A DNA stretch of 64,000 bases from Streptomyces sp. L-9-10 (GCF_004151105.1 NZ_PHRF01000056.1:25362-89361), one strand, 5' to 3'. Counted from the stretch's first letter, positions 15,752 through 25,334 are shown. The notes: generated by a model not told the origin, from the letters alone. Numbers and translations are program-made.

Positions 15752-18700
15752 ATGCGTAGAAGCTTGCCTTCAAGCAGGCGCCGTGCACTCGGCAGATGGC
15801 CACACTTGCTCACCACCACGGTCCTGGCGACGGCGCTGGCCGTCACGATCACGGGAAATCAACTCCCTTCACTGCCGGAACAGACGCGGCTCGCGGCGGC
15901 GGCAGACATTCCAGACGGGTATGACCTGGAAGCCGCAGCGACCACACGCGCCGAGCAGTGCCTGCTCAACCTCATGTCGCGCAAGGGCGGCCAGGAGCTG
16001 AAGTCCGTCGCGCGTACCGGGCTGAACGGCACTGAACAGGACCTCCACACGGCAGCGGACAGCGAGCTGTGGTGGGACGGCAAAACCCCGCTGGCCGTTG
16101 CCTTCGCCAAGGACAAGGCATGGGCCGATGCGAAAGGCGACGAGCTCCGGAGCCGGGACGACGTGTGGGAGCAGTCCCTCGACGTCCCATCGACCACCAT
16201 TCCGCCGGGCTACACGACTGTCGGCTTCGAGTGGATCGAGGACGACGACAATCCGTTCAACACCACCGCGTTGACCACCTGGCTCGCCGGGCAGTACTGG
16301 AAGTCCGAGTACGACCTCTACCACGAGGACCAGACCCCGCTCGCGAGTCAGGACTCGGTGAACGCGGCCAACGCGATCGCCGCCGTCCGGTACCCGGACG
16401 TCTTCCCCCACGAGGACTACGAGGGGTGGCGCGCTTGGGAAGACATGACGTTCATGCACCCGATGTACGCCGACGACGCGCGGATCTTCCTGCAGCACGG
16501 TGGATTCCCTGCGTCGGCGCCCGAGCCGGACTCAATGGAGTTCCGCCTCGACGTCGAGGCCCTGAAGTCCCGTTTCGCGTCGTGCTCGACGGAGAATCCG
16601 CCGGACCCGTACAACGTTCTGCGCACCGAGGTCATCGTCGCGTCGACCGAGTGGCAGTCCGAGCTGGCGGGGCAGAGCCGGCAGCGTGAAGCGATCATGA
16701 CAGCCGAGTCCAAGGCTTCGCGTCATCTGGCGATGGCCACCCAGGCTCTGGGCGAGGCGCTCGCTCAGTCGATCATCGCCAGCCGACTGTCCGACTGGCA
16801 GGCCTACTGGCTGAAGCAGTCCAGTAGCAACACGGACTACCCGACCGCCGCCGAGTTCGCGAAGGTCAAGACAGACATAGAGAAGGCCCGGGCCCGGGCA
16901 CAGGGCCGGGTCTTCGTCGCGGGCCGTGCCGCGCTCGCCGCGCAGACGGAGGCGACGAAGGCCGAGACAGCGAAGCAGGAGGCGTACACGATCGCGGACG
17001 CCGCGGGCCAGCCGCGCGGCCGCGGTCTGATGTACGGCCAGCAGGGCGTTCAGATCGCCAAGGCCTCGGCGGCAGCCGCTCAGGCGGTGTTCAAGGCCAC
17101 CGAGACCGCGTCGAACGCGACCCGTGCGTCGGCGGCCGACAGCAAGACACTGATGGCGTTGGCGGAGACGCAGGCGCACGCCTCGAAGGCGGAATTCCGG
17201 CGCAAGGCCGCGGAGGAGGCCGAGGCTCAGGCCAAGGCCGCCGCGGAAGGCGCCGCGGCTCAGGCCAAGGAGGCCGCGGCCAATGCCACAAAGGCGAAGG
17301 CCGCCCAGGGGAAGGCAGAGGCGGCTGAGCAGGCCGCGAAGGTCGCCGCGGCCGATGCCAAGGCCAAACGTGGGACGGCCGAGGCCGAGCGGGATGTGGC
17401 CGCCGCAGAGCGACGTCGTGCCGACAGCGAGCGGGCGAAGGCCCAGGCCGCGGAAGAACGCGCGGTGGCGGAACGAAAGGCCGCGGCGGATGCTCTCTCC
17501 GCGGCGAGAACGTCGGGCAATGCCGCCGACAACAAGAGCGACGAGGCTGTACAGGCCTCGGTGCGTGCCATGGAGGCGCGTGACGCGGCACTGGCGGCGG
17601 AACGTAACAAACAGGCGACCGAGGCGCGGGCGCAAGCGCTGGAGGCAGCCGCGGCGGCAGCCGCGGGGACGGCTGCCGCCGCGGAGACCCGCCAGGCCGC
17701 GACGGAGGCGCGCGCGGCGGCGAACGACGCGGCCGGACATGCCGCGTCGGCGCGTTCCGCCGCCGATGACGCGACCGCGGCGTCGGTCTCCGCTCGCGCC
17801 GCCGCCACCCGGTCGGAAGGCGCGGCTGCCCGTTCGCAGTCGGCCGCAGATGGTGCCGCCGCCGCAGCGGCGAGGACCGGTGCCGCGGTGAAGAAGGCAC
17901 ACGCGGCGGCCGCTGAGGCCATCGACGCGTCGCAGGCGGCGTCGGAGAACGTGGCCAAGGCCGAGGCCCTGTCGAAGGAAGCCGCCGCCAAGGCGGTCAA
18001 GGCCCGGCAGGACGCGGCAGCCGCGAAGACCGAGTCCGTCCTCGCCCAGGCCGCGTCGATCCGCACCGCCGGATTCGCCTTCGCCACCGCTCAGGCGGCT
18101 GTCGCGGCACGGGACTCGGCCGCGCAGGTCATTGAGCCCGCCAACGACGCGATCGAACTCGGATCACCGTACAAGGACACCGACTCCTCGGCGGGTCTCG
18201 CCGTGCTGACCGGGCAGGCATCCAAGACCCTCGCCGAGCAGCAGGCCGCCCTGGCCAAGGCCAAGGCGGAGCAGGCGAAGAAGGCCGCGGTGGAGGCGGC
18301 CGCGCTCGCGTCGAAGGCGAGCGCCGATGCCAAGTCGGCGGCGGAGGCCGCGGCCCGTGCCGCGGACTGGGCTTCCAGGGCGGTCGCCTCGCTCGAACAG
18401 GCGCGGGTCTCGGCGGCCGAGGCCAAGAAGGCCGCGGAAGCGGCACAGAAGGCTGAGACGAATACGGTCGAATACGACCGGCAGGCCAACGAGGACGCTC
18501 TCGCCGCAAAGGTGGCGGCCGGCCAGGCCGCGTCCGAGGCGGCAGCTGCGGATTCCTCCGCGACCGAGGCGGAGAAGGACGCAGTCGGAGCTCGCGCCGC
18601 CGCGTCAGCGGCGGAGGCGGACGCCAACACGGCGGATGATGTCGCCACGACGTCGGAGGCGGACGCCGTTGTCGCCGAGGGCGCGGCTTCGGACGCGCAG

Positions 18701-19603
18701 AACTACGCCACCGAGGCGGATCGGGCCGCCGACCGTGCCGAGGAGGAGCAGAGACAGAGCGACGCGGCGGAGCGCGCGATCCGGATCGAGGCCGGTTCGG
18801 TGGACACCGGTCCGGACATGAGCCAGGACGACGAGGCGCTGCTGCTCGCCGCGTGCGGCCAGGTGTGCGTGGACGAGTTCCGCATGGCCAAGGCACTGGC
18901 GGGCCAGGATCTCAAGGACTGGGTCATCGCCAATGGCGGCCAGATCCTGATCGACCTGGTCGGCTGGACCGACGCCAAGGAGTGCTTCACCAAGGGTGAT
19001 ATCGAAGGCTGCCTATGGACGCTGCTCAACGCCGTGAGCTTCGTCGTCCTTGTCGGCAAGATCCCGGCCGTCACCAGCGCGGTCATCAAGATCGGCGGTG
19101 GGGTCGCCAGGTTCCTCGACAAGTCGGTCAACGCCAAGCGCACGCTCGACCGGCTGCGGAACGTCATCGAGGAGACGAGGAAGGCCGGGGCCGGAGCCTC
19201 CTGTCTGCTCGATCTCGCGGGGAGCGTCGTCGGATTCTCGTCACGCACGGTCGGCGCGCCCGGCGCGAAGACGGCTTCGGGGCAGGCGGCCTCGGCCGGC
19301 AAGCCCGCCGTCTGCATGCGCTCCGCCATCGGCGACGACAAGGCACTGACCAAGGCGGCTCGCGAGGCGGCGAATGAGGCGCTCCAGCCCGATTTCGACA
19401 ATATGTTCAGCCAGTTGAAGAACGGCAACATGCCGGGCGGGGAGTACAAGAGCCTGACCGGTACGGGCATCATCTACTTCCGCTCACGCAAGGGTGCCAG
19501 GCTGTTCGTCAAGCGGACCGAGGACGGCTGGCTGATCGTCGCCAAGGCGAACAAGGGGAATGAGGACAACGTCATCAAGAGATTGAAGAAGATCTATGGG
19601 TGA
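15752..19603 (+). CDS. Large secreted coiled-coil protein, probable polymorphic toxin
   Basis: 1283 residues. Signal-like N-terminus (LLTTTVLATALAVTITG, ~19-35). Residues ~60-350 form an alpha-helical region with repeats of the ALF-like kind (SVARTGLNGTEQDLHTAADSEL; DDARIFLQHGGF). Residues ~360-1010 are an extremely Ala/Lys/Glu-rich coiled coil. At ~1023-1125 comes a Cys-containing pre-toxin-like block (ACGQVCVDEF; DIEGCLWTLLNAVSFVVLVGKIPAV). The final ~85 residues are small and basic (GIIYFRSRKGARLFVK, LIVAKANKGNEDNVIKRLKKIYG), reminiscent of RelE/HigB-type RNases. An 8-bp-overlapping small acidic gene follows, as immunity genes do. The architecture supports a contact or diffusible toxin delivered outside the cell; the RelE-like assignment is a by-eye guess. 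Confidence 0.7.
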   Translation: MRRSLPSSRRRALGRWPHLLTTTVLATALAVTITGNQLPSLPEQTRLAAAADIPDGYDLEAAATTRAEQCLLNLMSRKGGQELKSVARTGLNGTEQDLHTAADSELWWDGKTPLAVAFAKDKAWADAKGDELRSRDDVWEQSLDVPSTTIPPGYTTVGFEWIEDDDNPFNTTALTTWLAGQYWKSEYDLYHEDQTPLASQDSVNAANAIAAVRYPDVFPHEDYEGWRAWEDMTFMHPMYADDARIFLQHGGFPASAPEPDSMEFRLDVEALKSRFASCSTENPPDPYNVLRTEVIVASTEWQSELAGQSRQREAIMTAESKASRHLAMATQALGEALAQSIIASRLSDWQAYWLKQSSSNTDYPTAAEFAKVKTDIEKARARAQGRVFVAGRAALAAQTEATKAETAKQEAYTIADAAGQPRGRGLMYGQQGVQIAKASAAAAQAVFKATETASNATRASAADSKTLMALAETQAHASKAEFRRKAAEEAEAQAKAAAEGAAAQAKEAAANATKAKAAQGKAEAAEQAAKVAAADAKAKRGTAEAERDVAAAERRRADSERAKAQAAEERAVAERKAAADALSAARTSGNAADNKSDEAVQASVRAMEARDAALAAERNKQATEARAQALEAAAAAAAGTAAAAETRQAATEARAAANDAAGHAASARSAADDATAASVSARAAATRSEGAAARSQSAADGAAAAAARTGAAVKKAHAAAAEAIDASQAASENVAKAEALSKEAAAKAVKARQDAAAAKTESVLAQAASIRTAGFAFATAQAAVAARDSAAQVIEPANDAIELGSPYKDTDSSAGLAVLTGQASKTLAEQQAALAKAKAEQAKKAAVEAAALASKASADAKSAAEAAARAADWASRAVASLEQARVSAAEAKKAAEAAQKAETNTVEYDRQANEDALAAKVAAGQAASEAAAADSSATEAEKDAVGARAAASAAEADANTADDVATTSEADAVVAEGAASDAQNYATEADRAADRAEEEQRQSDAAERAIRIEAGSVDTGPDMSQDDEALLLAACGQVCVDEFRMAKALAGQDLKDWVIANGGQILIDLVGWTDAKECFTKGDIEGCLWTLLNAVSFVVLVGKIPAVTSAVIKIGGGVARFLDKSVNAKRTLDRLRNVIEETRKAGAGASCLLDLAGSVVGFSSRTVGAPGAKTASGQAASAGKPAVCMRSAIGDDKALTKAAREAANEALQPDFDNMFSQLKNGNMPGGEYKSLTGTGIIYFRSRKGARLFVKRTEDGWLIVAKANKGNEDNVIKRLKKIYG

Positions 19604-19937
19604 TCCGCTGCACCGTGTCAGGACCGAGCACTTCGACGCCGTCTTCATGCTCGGCGGCGAAGACGACGAGGACACCGTCGACAACGTCGACGTCCTGGTC
19701 ACGCTCCCGGACGGAACGCGCTACAGCGCCACGTTCCTCACGCTCGGCGCGATCGAGCGGTGGATGGACAGCGAACCGGAGGAGTACGAACGTCTCCAGT
19801 TCCAGTGCCCCGATCTGGTGATCACCCGGTACGCGGGGGTTCCCGCGATGACGCGCGTCCTGGAGATGGCTCACGCGCGCGGTGAACTGGGTTCGCTGCT
19901 CGTCGAGTTGGATCCGCGGCCGGTGGACGAGGACTGA
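19596..19937 (+). CDS. Candidate immunity protein for the upstream toxin-like gene
   Basis: 113 residues, strongly acidic (EDDEDTVDNVD near the start and VDED at the end), no signal peptide, so cytoplasmic. The central pattern VDVLVTLPDGTRYSATFLTLGAIERWM, then YERLQFQCPDLVITRYAGVPAMTRVLEMAHARGEL, resembles small hypotheticals commonly found downstream of actinobacterial secreted toxins. The ATG at 19596 overlaps the toxin stop by 8 bp, implying translational coupling. An acidic partner suits the basic C-terminal domain it follows. The function is inferred from context only. Confidence 0.6.
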   Translation: MGDPLHRVRTEHFDAVFMLGGEDDEDTVDNVDVLVTLPDGTRYSATFLTLGAIERWMDSEPEEYERLQFQCPDLVITRYAGVPAMTRVLEMAHARGELGSLLVELDPRPVDED

Positions 19938-19957
19938 TCCGGGCCCGTACGACGGAG

Positions 19958-19999
19958 CGACTGTGGGCCGCGCCCTCTCAAGGGCGCGGCCCACAGTCG
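19958..19999. terminator. Bidirectional hairpin between the immunity-like gene and pyk
   Basis: Perfect 19-bp stem with a CTCA loop, in the gap between convergent genes (stops at 19937 and 20032). Confidence 0.75.
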
Positions 20000-20031
20000 T
20001 ACTGGACGAGGAAGTCCGTCGGGCGGACGCC

Positions 20032-21462
20032 TCAGTCGCGGCCGCCGACGCCCAGGTGGTGGACGCGGACCATGTTCGTGGTGCCGGGGACGCCGGGAGG
20101 GGAGCCCGCCGTGATGATCATGGCGTCGCCCTCGTTGTAGCGCTGGAGCTTCAGCAGCTCCTCGTCGACCAGATCGACCATCTCGTCCGTGCTGCTCACC
20201 CAGGGCACGATGAAGGACTCCACGCCCCAGCTCAGGGCGAGCTGGTTGCGCGTCGACTCGTCGGTCGTGAAGGCCAGGATCGGCTGGGCCGCGCGGTAGC
20301 GGGAGAGGCGGCGGGCCGTGTCGCCGGACTGGGTGAAGGCGACCAGCGCCTTGCCGCCCAGGAAGTCCGCGATCTCGCAGGCGGCGCGGGCCACCGAACC
20401 GCCCTGGGTACGCGGCTTCTTGCCCGGGACCAGCGGCTGGAGGCCCTTGGAGAGCAGCTCCTCCTCGGCCGCGACGACGATCTTCGACATCGTCTTGACC
20501 GTCTCGACCGGGTACGCGCCCACCGAGGACTCGGCGGAGAGCATGACCGCGTCCGCGCCGTCCAGGATCGCGTTCGCGACATCGGACGCCTCGGCGCGGG
20601 TGGGGCGGGAGTTGGTGATCATCGACTCCATCATCTGGGTCGCCACGATCACCGGCTTGGCGTTGCGGCGGCACAGCTCGATCAGCCGCTTCTGCACCAT
20701 CGGGACCTTTTCGAGCGGGTACTCGACGGCCAGGTCGCCACGCGCCACCATGACGCTGTCGAAGGCCGCGACCACGGCCGCCATGTTGGCGACCGCCTGC
20801 GGCTTCTCGACCTTGGCGATGATGGGGACCCGGCGGCCCTCCTCGTCCATGATCTTGTGGACGTCCAGCACGTCGTGCGCGTCACGGACGAACGAGAGCG
20901 CGACCATGTCGCAGCCCATCCGCAGACCGAAGCGCAGGTCCTCGATGTCCTTCTCGGACAGGGCGGGGACATTGACCGCCGCGCCCGGCAGGTTGATCCC
21001 CTTGTGGTCGGAGATCACCCCGCCCTCGATGACGATGGACTTGACCTGGGGGCCGTCGACCTCGACCACCCGCAGCTCGACGTTGCCGTCGTTGATCAGG
21101 ACCTGGTCGCCCTTGGAGACATCGCCCGGCAGGCCCTTGTAGGTGGTGCCGCAGATGGACTTGTCGCCGGCGACATCCTCGGTGGTGATGGTGAACTCAT
21201 CACCCCGCACCAGCTCGACCGGGCCCTCGGCGAAGGTCTCCAGACGGATCTTGGGGCCCTGGAGGTCGACGAGGACACCCACGGCGCGGCCGGTGTCCTT
21301 GGCCGCCTTCCGCACGCGGTTGTACCGCTCCTGGTGCTCCGGGTGGCTCCCGTGGCTCATGTTGAGTCGGGCCACATTCATACCGGCCTCGATGAGCGAC
21401 TTCAGCTGCTCGTACGAGTCGACGGCGGGGCCCAGTGTGCAGACGATTTTGGAACGGCGCAT
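20032..21462 (-). CDS. pyk: Pyruvate kinase
   Basis: 476 residues from ATG 21462 (MRRSKIVCTLGPA). Makes pyruvate and ATP from phosphoenolpyruvate and ADP. Visible signatures: RLNMSHG (phosphate and potassium site), the active-site block IIAKVEKPQAV with the catalytic Lys, the metal-binding segment VMVARGDLAVE, and the C-terminal allosteric domain (VAFTQSGDTARRLSRYRAAQPILAFT). Length is normal for the family. It is read in the same direction as pta-ackA upstream, separated from the ackA stop by 74 bp that contain a GC/AT palindrome, so it may have its own promoter. Confidence 0.95.
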   Translation of the reverse strand: MRRSKIVCTLGPAVDSYEQLKSLIEAGMNVARLNMSHGSHPEHQERYNRVRKAAKDTGRAVGVLVDLQGPKIRLETFAEGPVELVRGDEFTITTEDVAGDKSICGTTYKGLPGDVSKGDQVLINDGNVELRVVEVDGPQVKSIVIEGGVISDHKGINLPGAAVNVPALSEKDIEDLRFGLRMGCDMVALSFVRDAHDVLDVHKIMDEEGRRVPIIAKVEKPQAVANMAAVVAAFDSVMVARGDLAVEYPLEKVPMVQKRLIELCRRNAKPVIVATQMMESMITNSRPTRAEASDVANAILDGADAVMLSAESSVGAYPVETVKTMSKIVVAAEEELLSKGLQPLVPGKKPRTQGGSVARAACEIADFLGGKALVAFTQSGDTARRLSRYRAAQPILAFTTDESTRNQLALSWGVESFIVPWVSSTDEMVDLVDEELLKLQRYNEGDAMIITAGSPPGVPGTTNMVRVHHLGVGGRD

Positions 21463-21491
21463 GAGGCGGATCCTATCGGTTTGTTTCGATG

Positions 21492-21503
21492 CGGAATATT
21501 CCG
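21492..21503. promoter_or_regulatory. Palindrome upstream of pyk
   Basis: CGGAATATTCCG is a perfect 12-bp palindrome, A/T-rich in its centre, 30 bp upstream of the pyk ATG and 34 bp past the ackA stop. It may be an operator for pyk; the regulator is unknown. Confidence 0.35.
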
Positions 21504-21536
21504 TCTGGTGGAAAGTACAAATGGGCGGGTGGCCGC

Positions 21537-22802
21537 TCAGGCGTCGACCGTTCGATCCTCGCCGACCAGTGCGAAGGTCTGCCGCGCGATCTCCAGCTCC
21601 TCGTCCGTCGGGACCACGGCCACCACGGTCCCCGCCGACTCCGGCGAGATGATCCGCGGCTCGTCGGAACGTACGGCATTGCGCTCCGCGTCCACCGCCA
21701 GGCCCAGACTCTCCAGACCTGCGACGGCAGCTTCCCGCACCGGCGCCGCGTTCTCCCCCACACCCGCCGTGAAGGCCACCGCGTCCACCCGCCCGAGCAC
21801 CGCGGTGTAGGCGCCGATGTACTTCTTCAACCGGTGGATATAGATGTCGAATGCGAGCGCGGCCCGCTCGTCGCCCGCGTCGACCCGGCGGCGGATCTCC
21901 CGCATGTCGTTGTCCCCGCAGAGGCCGACCAGACCGCTCTTCTTGTTCAGAAGTTCATCGATCTCGTCAACGGACATTCCGGCGACACGCTTCAGGTGGA
22001 ACGTGACCGCGGGATCGATGTCCCCGGAACGCGTCCCCATCACCAGCCCCTCCAGCGGCGTCAGCCCCATCGAGGTGTCCACGCACCGCCCGCCCTCGAC
22101 GGCGGACGCCGACGCGCCGTTGCCGAGGTGCAGGACGATCACGTTCACCTCGGACGGATCCCTGCCGAGCAACTCGGCGGTCTTCCGCGAGACATACGCG
22201 TGCGAGGTGCCGTGGAAGCCGTAGCGGCGGATACGGTGCGCGTCGGCCGTCGCGGTGTCGATCGCGTACCGCGCGGCGTACTCCGGCATCGTCGTGTGGA
22301 ACGCGGTGTCGAAGACCGCGACCTGCGGCAGATCGGGACGGAGCCGCCGCGCGATACGGATACCGGTGAGATTCGCCGGATTGTGCAACGGCGCCACCGG
22401 CACCAGCCGCTCGATCTCCGTCAGCACGTCGTCGTCGATGACCGTCGGCTCGCTGAACCGCAGCCCGCCGTGGACGACCCGGTGGCCGATGGCCGCCAGC
22501 TCGGGGGAGTCGATCCCCAGCCCGTCGCGCGCCAGTTCCTCCGCGACGGCCTCCAGCGCCGCCGCGTGGTCGGCGATCCTCCCCGTACGCTCACGCTTCC
22601 CGCCGAGCCCCTCGGCCAGCGGGGTGTGCACGAGCCGTGAGGTCTCCTCACCGATGCGCTCCACCAGGCCGGCCGCGAGCCGGGCGCCGTCCCGCATCTC
22701 CAGCAGCTGGTACTTCACCGATGAGGAACCGGAGTTGAGGACGAGGACACGGGTGGCGGGGGAGTGCGCGGTCACGGGCTGTCGGCCTTCTGTCGTAGTC
22801 AT
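21537..22802 (-). CDS. ackA: Acetate kinase
   Basis: 421 residues from ATG 22802. Interconverts acetyl phosphate + ADP and acetate + ATP. Motifs: N-terminal LVLNSGSSSVKYQL, the His region IGHRVVHGGLRF, the adenosine/phosphate segment HLGNGASASAVEGGRCVDTSMGLTPLEGLVMGTRSGDIDP, and AFTAGVGENA near the C-terminus. The first ~17 residues precede the conserved start, so the GTG at 22772 (VTAHSPATRVLV) is an alternative start. It lies 61 bp downstream of pta, the usual pair, for acetyl-CoA overflow or acetate assimilation. Confidence 0.95.
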   Translation of the reverse strand: MTTTEGRQPVTAHSPATRVLVLNSGSSSVKYQLLEMRDGARLAAGLVERIGEETSRLVHTPLAEGLGGKRERTGRIADHAAALEAVAEELARDGLGIDSPELAAIGHRVVHGGLRFSEPTVIDDDVLTEIERLVPVAPLHNPANLTGIRIARRLRPDLPQVAVFDTAFHTTMPEYAARYAIDTATADAHRIRRYGFHGTSHAYVSRKTAELLGRDPSEVNVIVLHLGNGASASAVEGGRCVDTSMGLTPLEGLVMGTRSGDIDPAVTFHLKRVAGMSVDEIDELLNKKSGLVGLCGDNDMREIRRRVDAGDERAALAFDIYIHRLKKYIGAYTAVLGRVDAVAFTAGVGENAAPVREAAVAGLESLGLAVDAERNAVRSDEPRIISPESAGTVVAVVPTDEELEIARQTFALVGEDRTVDA

Positions 22803-22805
22803 GGG

Positions 22806-22841
22806 GTCGTGGTGCTGCGTGGAGTCGTGGTCCTGCGTGGG
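22806..22841. repeat. Two 18-bp tandem repeats between pta and ackA
   Basis: Two near-identical 18-bp units (GTCGTGGTGCTGCGTGGA and GTCGTGGTCCTGCGTGGG) directly before the ackA start on the minus strand, with a degenerate third unit following. Confidence 0.5.
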
Positions 22842-22863
22842 GTCGTCGCGGGGGCGGCGGGGC

Positions 22864-24939
22864 TCACACGCTCTCGCCCTGCGCCTGGATCGCCGTGATC
22901 GCCACCGTATTCACAATGTCCTGCACGAGCGCCCCGCGCGAAAGGTCGTTGACCGGCTTGCGCAGCCCCTGGAGTACGGGGCCCACGGCCACGGCGCCCG
23001 CCGAGCGCTGCACGGCCTTGTACGTGTTGTTGCCGGTGTTCAGGTCCGGGAAGATCAGCACCGTCGCCCGGCCCGCCACCTCCGACTCGGGCAGTTTGGT
23101 CGCCGCGACGGACGGCTCGACCGCCGCGTCGTACTGGATCGGCCCCTCGATCCGCAGATCCGGCCGCGCCCCGCGCACCAGCTCGGTGGCCTCGCGCACC
23201 TTGTCGACATCCGCGCCCGAGCCCGACGTACCCGTGGAGTACGAGAGCATCGCGATCCGCGGCTCGACCCCGAAGCGGGCGGCGGTGGCGGCGGACTGGA
23301 CGGCGATGTCCGAGAGCTGCGCCGCGTCCGGATCCGGGTTCACCGCGCAGTCGCCGTACACCAGCACCTTGTCGGCGAGGCACATGAAGAAGACCGACGA
23401 GACGATGGAGGCGTCCGTCCTGGTCTTGATGATCTCGAAGGCCGGGCGGATGGTGGCGGCCGTGGAGTGCACGGACCCGGAGACCATGCCGTCGGCCAGC
23501 CCCTCGCCCACCATCAGCGTCCCGAAGTAGTTGACGTCCGCCACCATGTCGTACGCCAGCTCCACCGACACGCCCTTGTGGGCCCGCAGTTCCGCGTACC
23601 GCTCGGCGAAGCGCTGCCGCAGCTCCGAGGTGGCCGGATCGATCAGCTGCGTCGCCGAGAGATCGATACCGAGGTCGGCCGCCTTCTTCCGGATGACGTC
23701 CGTGTCGCCGAGGAGCGTCAGCTCGCACACATCGCGGCGCAGCAGCACATCGGCGGCGCGCAATACCCGTTCCTCGGCGCCCTCGGGCAGGACGACCCGG
23801 CGGCGGTGCGCGCGCGCCTGCTCCAGCAGTTCGTGCTCGAACATCATCGGCGTCACCCGGCCGCTGCGGGCCACCGACATCCGGGCCAGCAGCGCGGAGG
23901 TGTCCACGTGCCGCTCGAACAGCCCCAGCGCGGTCTCCGCCTTGCGTGGCGTCGCCGCGTTCAACTTCCCTTCCAGACCGAAGAGTTCGGCGGCGGTGGG
24001 GAAGGAGCGGCCGGGCACCGAGACCACCGGCGTACCGGGCGCGAGCCGCGCGGCCAGGGTCAGTATCGAGTCCCCGGGACGCTCGTCGAGCGTGAGCAGT
24101 ACCCCCGCTATGGGCGGTGTGCCCGCGGAGTGGGCGGCGAGCGCCCCCACGACCAGATCGGCGCGGTCGCCCGGCGTGACCACCATGCAGCCGGGGGTCA
24201 GCGCGCCCAGGAAGTTCGGCAGCATCGCACCGCCGAAGACGAAGTCCAGCGCGTCCCTGGCCAGACCCGAATCGTCCCCGAGCAGCACCGTGCCCCCCAG
24301 GGCCGCGGTGATCTGGGCCACCGTCGGGGCCGCCAGCGCCGGCTCGTCCGGCAGGACGTAACAGGGGACCGGCAGCTGGTCCGCCAGCCCCTCGGCGATC
24401 GCCTCACGGTCCTCGGCGGCCACCCGGTTGACGACCATGGTCAGCACATCGCAGCCCAGCACCTGGTACGCGCGATGGGCGTTGCGCGCCTCGGCCCGTA
24501 CGGACTCGGCGGTCTGCCCCTTGCCGCCCACCACGGGTATCACCGACGCCCCGAACTCGTTGGCGAGCCGGGCGTTGAGCGACAGCTCGTCGGGCAGCTG
24601 CGTCGCCGCGAAGTCCGTACCGAGCACGAGCACGATCTCGTACTCCCGCGCCACCTGGTGGAACCGCTCCACCAGCCGCGAGACCAACTCGTCGGTGCCC
24701 CGCTCGGCCTGGAGCGCGGACGCCTCGTGATAGTCGAGCCCGTACACCGTCGCCGGATCCTGTGACAGCCGGTAGCGGGCCCGCAGCAGATCGAAGAGCC
24801 GGTCGGGGCCGTCATGGACCAGCGGACGGAAGACCCCCACCCGGTCCACCTGCCGGGTCAGCAGCTCCATGACTCCCAGCTCCACGACCTGGCGGCCGTC
24901 CCCGCGGTCGATCCCGGTCACGTACACGCTGCGCGTCAC
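22864..24939 (-). CDS. pta: Phosphate acetyltransferase (long form)
   Basis: 691 residues from GTG 24939 (VTRSVYVTGIDRGDG), preceded by a gggagag site; the open frame extends further upstream but without conservation. Transfers acetyl between acetyl-CoA and phosphate. Three parts: N-terminal P-loop-like dethiobiotin-synthetase fold (~1-200), DRTGG middle domain (~215-330), and the catalytic PTA domain (from VARSGRVTPMMFEHELLEQAR) with TGTSGSGADVDKVREA and LIFPDLNTGNNTYKAVQRSAGAVAVGPVLQGLRKPVNDLSRG. It is co-directional with ackA. Divergent from pfkA, with a 395-bp control region between. Confidence 0.95.
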   Translation of the reverse strand: MTRSVYVTGIDRGDGRQVVELGVMELLTRQVDRVGVFRPLVHDGPDRLFDLLRARYRLSQDPATVYGLDYHEASALQAERGTDELVSRLVERFHQVAREYEIVLVLGTDFAATQLPDELSLNARLANEFGASVIPVVGGKGQTAESVRAEARNAHRAYQVLGCDVLTMVVNRVAAEDREAIAEGLADQLPVPCYVLPDEPALAAPTVAQITAALGGTVLLGDDSGLARDALDFVFGGAMLPNFLGALTPGCMVVTPGDRADLVVGALAAHSAGTPPIAGVLLTLDERPGDSILTLAARLAPGTPVVSVPGRSFPTAAELFGLEGKLNAATPRKAETALGLFERHVDTSALLARMSVARSGRVTPMMFEHELLEQARAHRRRVVLPEGAEERVLRAADVLLRRDVCELTLLGDTDVIRKKAADLGIDLSATQLIDPATSELRQRFAERYAELRAHKGVSVELAYDMVADVNYFGTLMVGEGLADGMVSGSVHSTAATIRPAFEIIKTRTDASIVSSVFFMCLADKVLVYGDCAVNPDPDAAQLSDIAVQSAATAARFGVEPRIAMLSYSTGTSGSGADVDKVREATELVRGARPDLRIEGPIQYDAAVEPSVAATKLPESEVAGRATVLIFPDLNTGNNTYKAVQRSAGAVAVGPVLQGLRKPVNDLSRGALVQDIVNTVAITAIQAQGESV

Positions 24940-25334
24940 GTGTGCTCTCCCGTCCCTGCTCATGGGACGTCCCGCTCCGACGGGGCGGCCCCGCGGCCGT
25001 AGGGAGATCCCGGCTCCTGTGAACTGCAATTCCCGTTAGGGTGGCAATGCCCTCTTGACAATACCTCCGGGGGTGGTTAGGCCGCCCGGGGAGTACGAGA
25101 TGCCGCCCGGCGCCCGAAAACCGCAGGTCGGACCGGTCCAGCCGGTCGAACGGACCCCCTTGACCGGGTATCCGGGCACCGCCCGGCGAAACCGCCGGAG
25201 CCACGATCGCCGTCCGGGCGGTCGGCACGTGACCCCGATCACCCGTGGGAGGATCGGACCGCTCAAGCCCGGGGCTCTCCTTTCCCGGACAAACCCAGCA
25301 CTGGCGAGCACTAGCGAGCAGGAGACACAGCACG
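24940..25334. other. 395-bp divergent control region pta/pfkA
   Basis: No gene. A TTGACA -35-like hexamer on the + strand (25055-25060) is followed after 17 bp by a poor TAGGCC, so a pfkA promoter is possible but weak. The stretch 25020-25065 is the least GC-rich part. No redox (Rex-type) operator was found. Confidence 0.35.

Noticed and set aside
16532..17902. Arg/Gly-rich minus-strand frame under the coiled-coil gene
   Set aside because: Produced by the Ala-codon repeats of the real gene read backwards.
24940..25334. Search for a Rex-type redox operator in the pta/pfkA gap
   Set aside because: No TTGTGAA...TTCACAA-like palindrome present.
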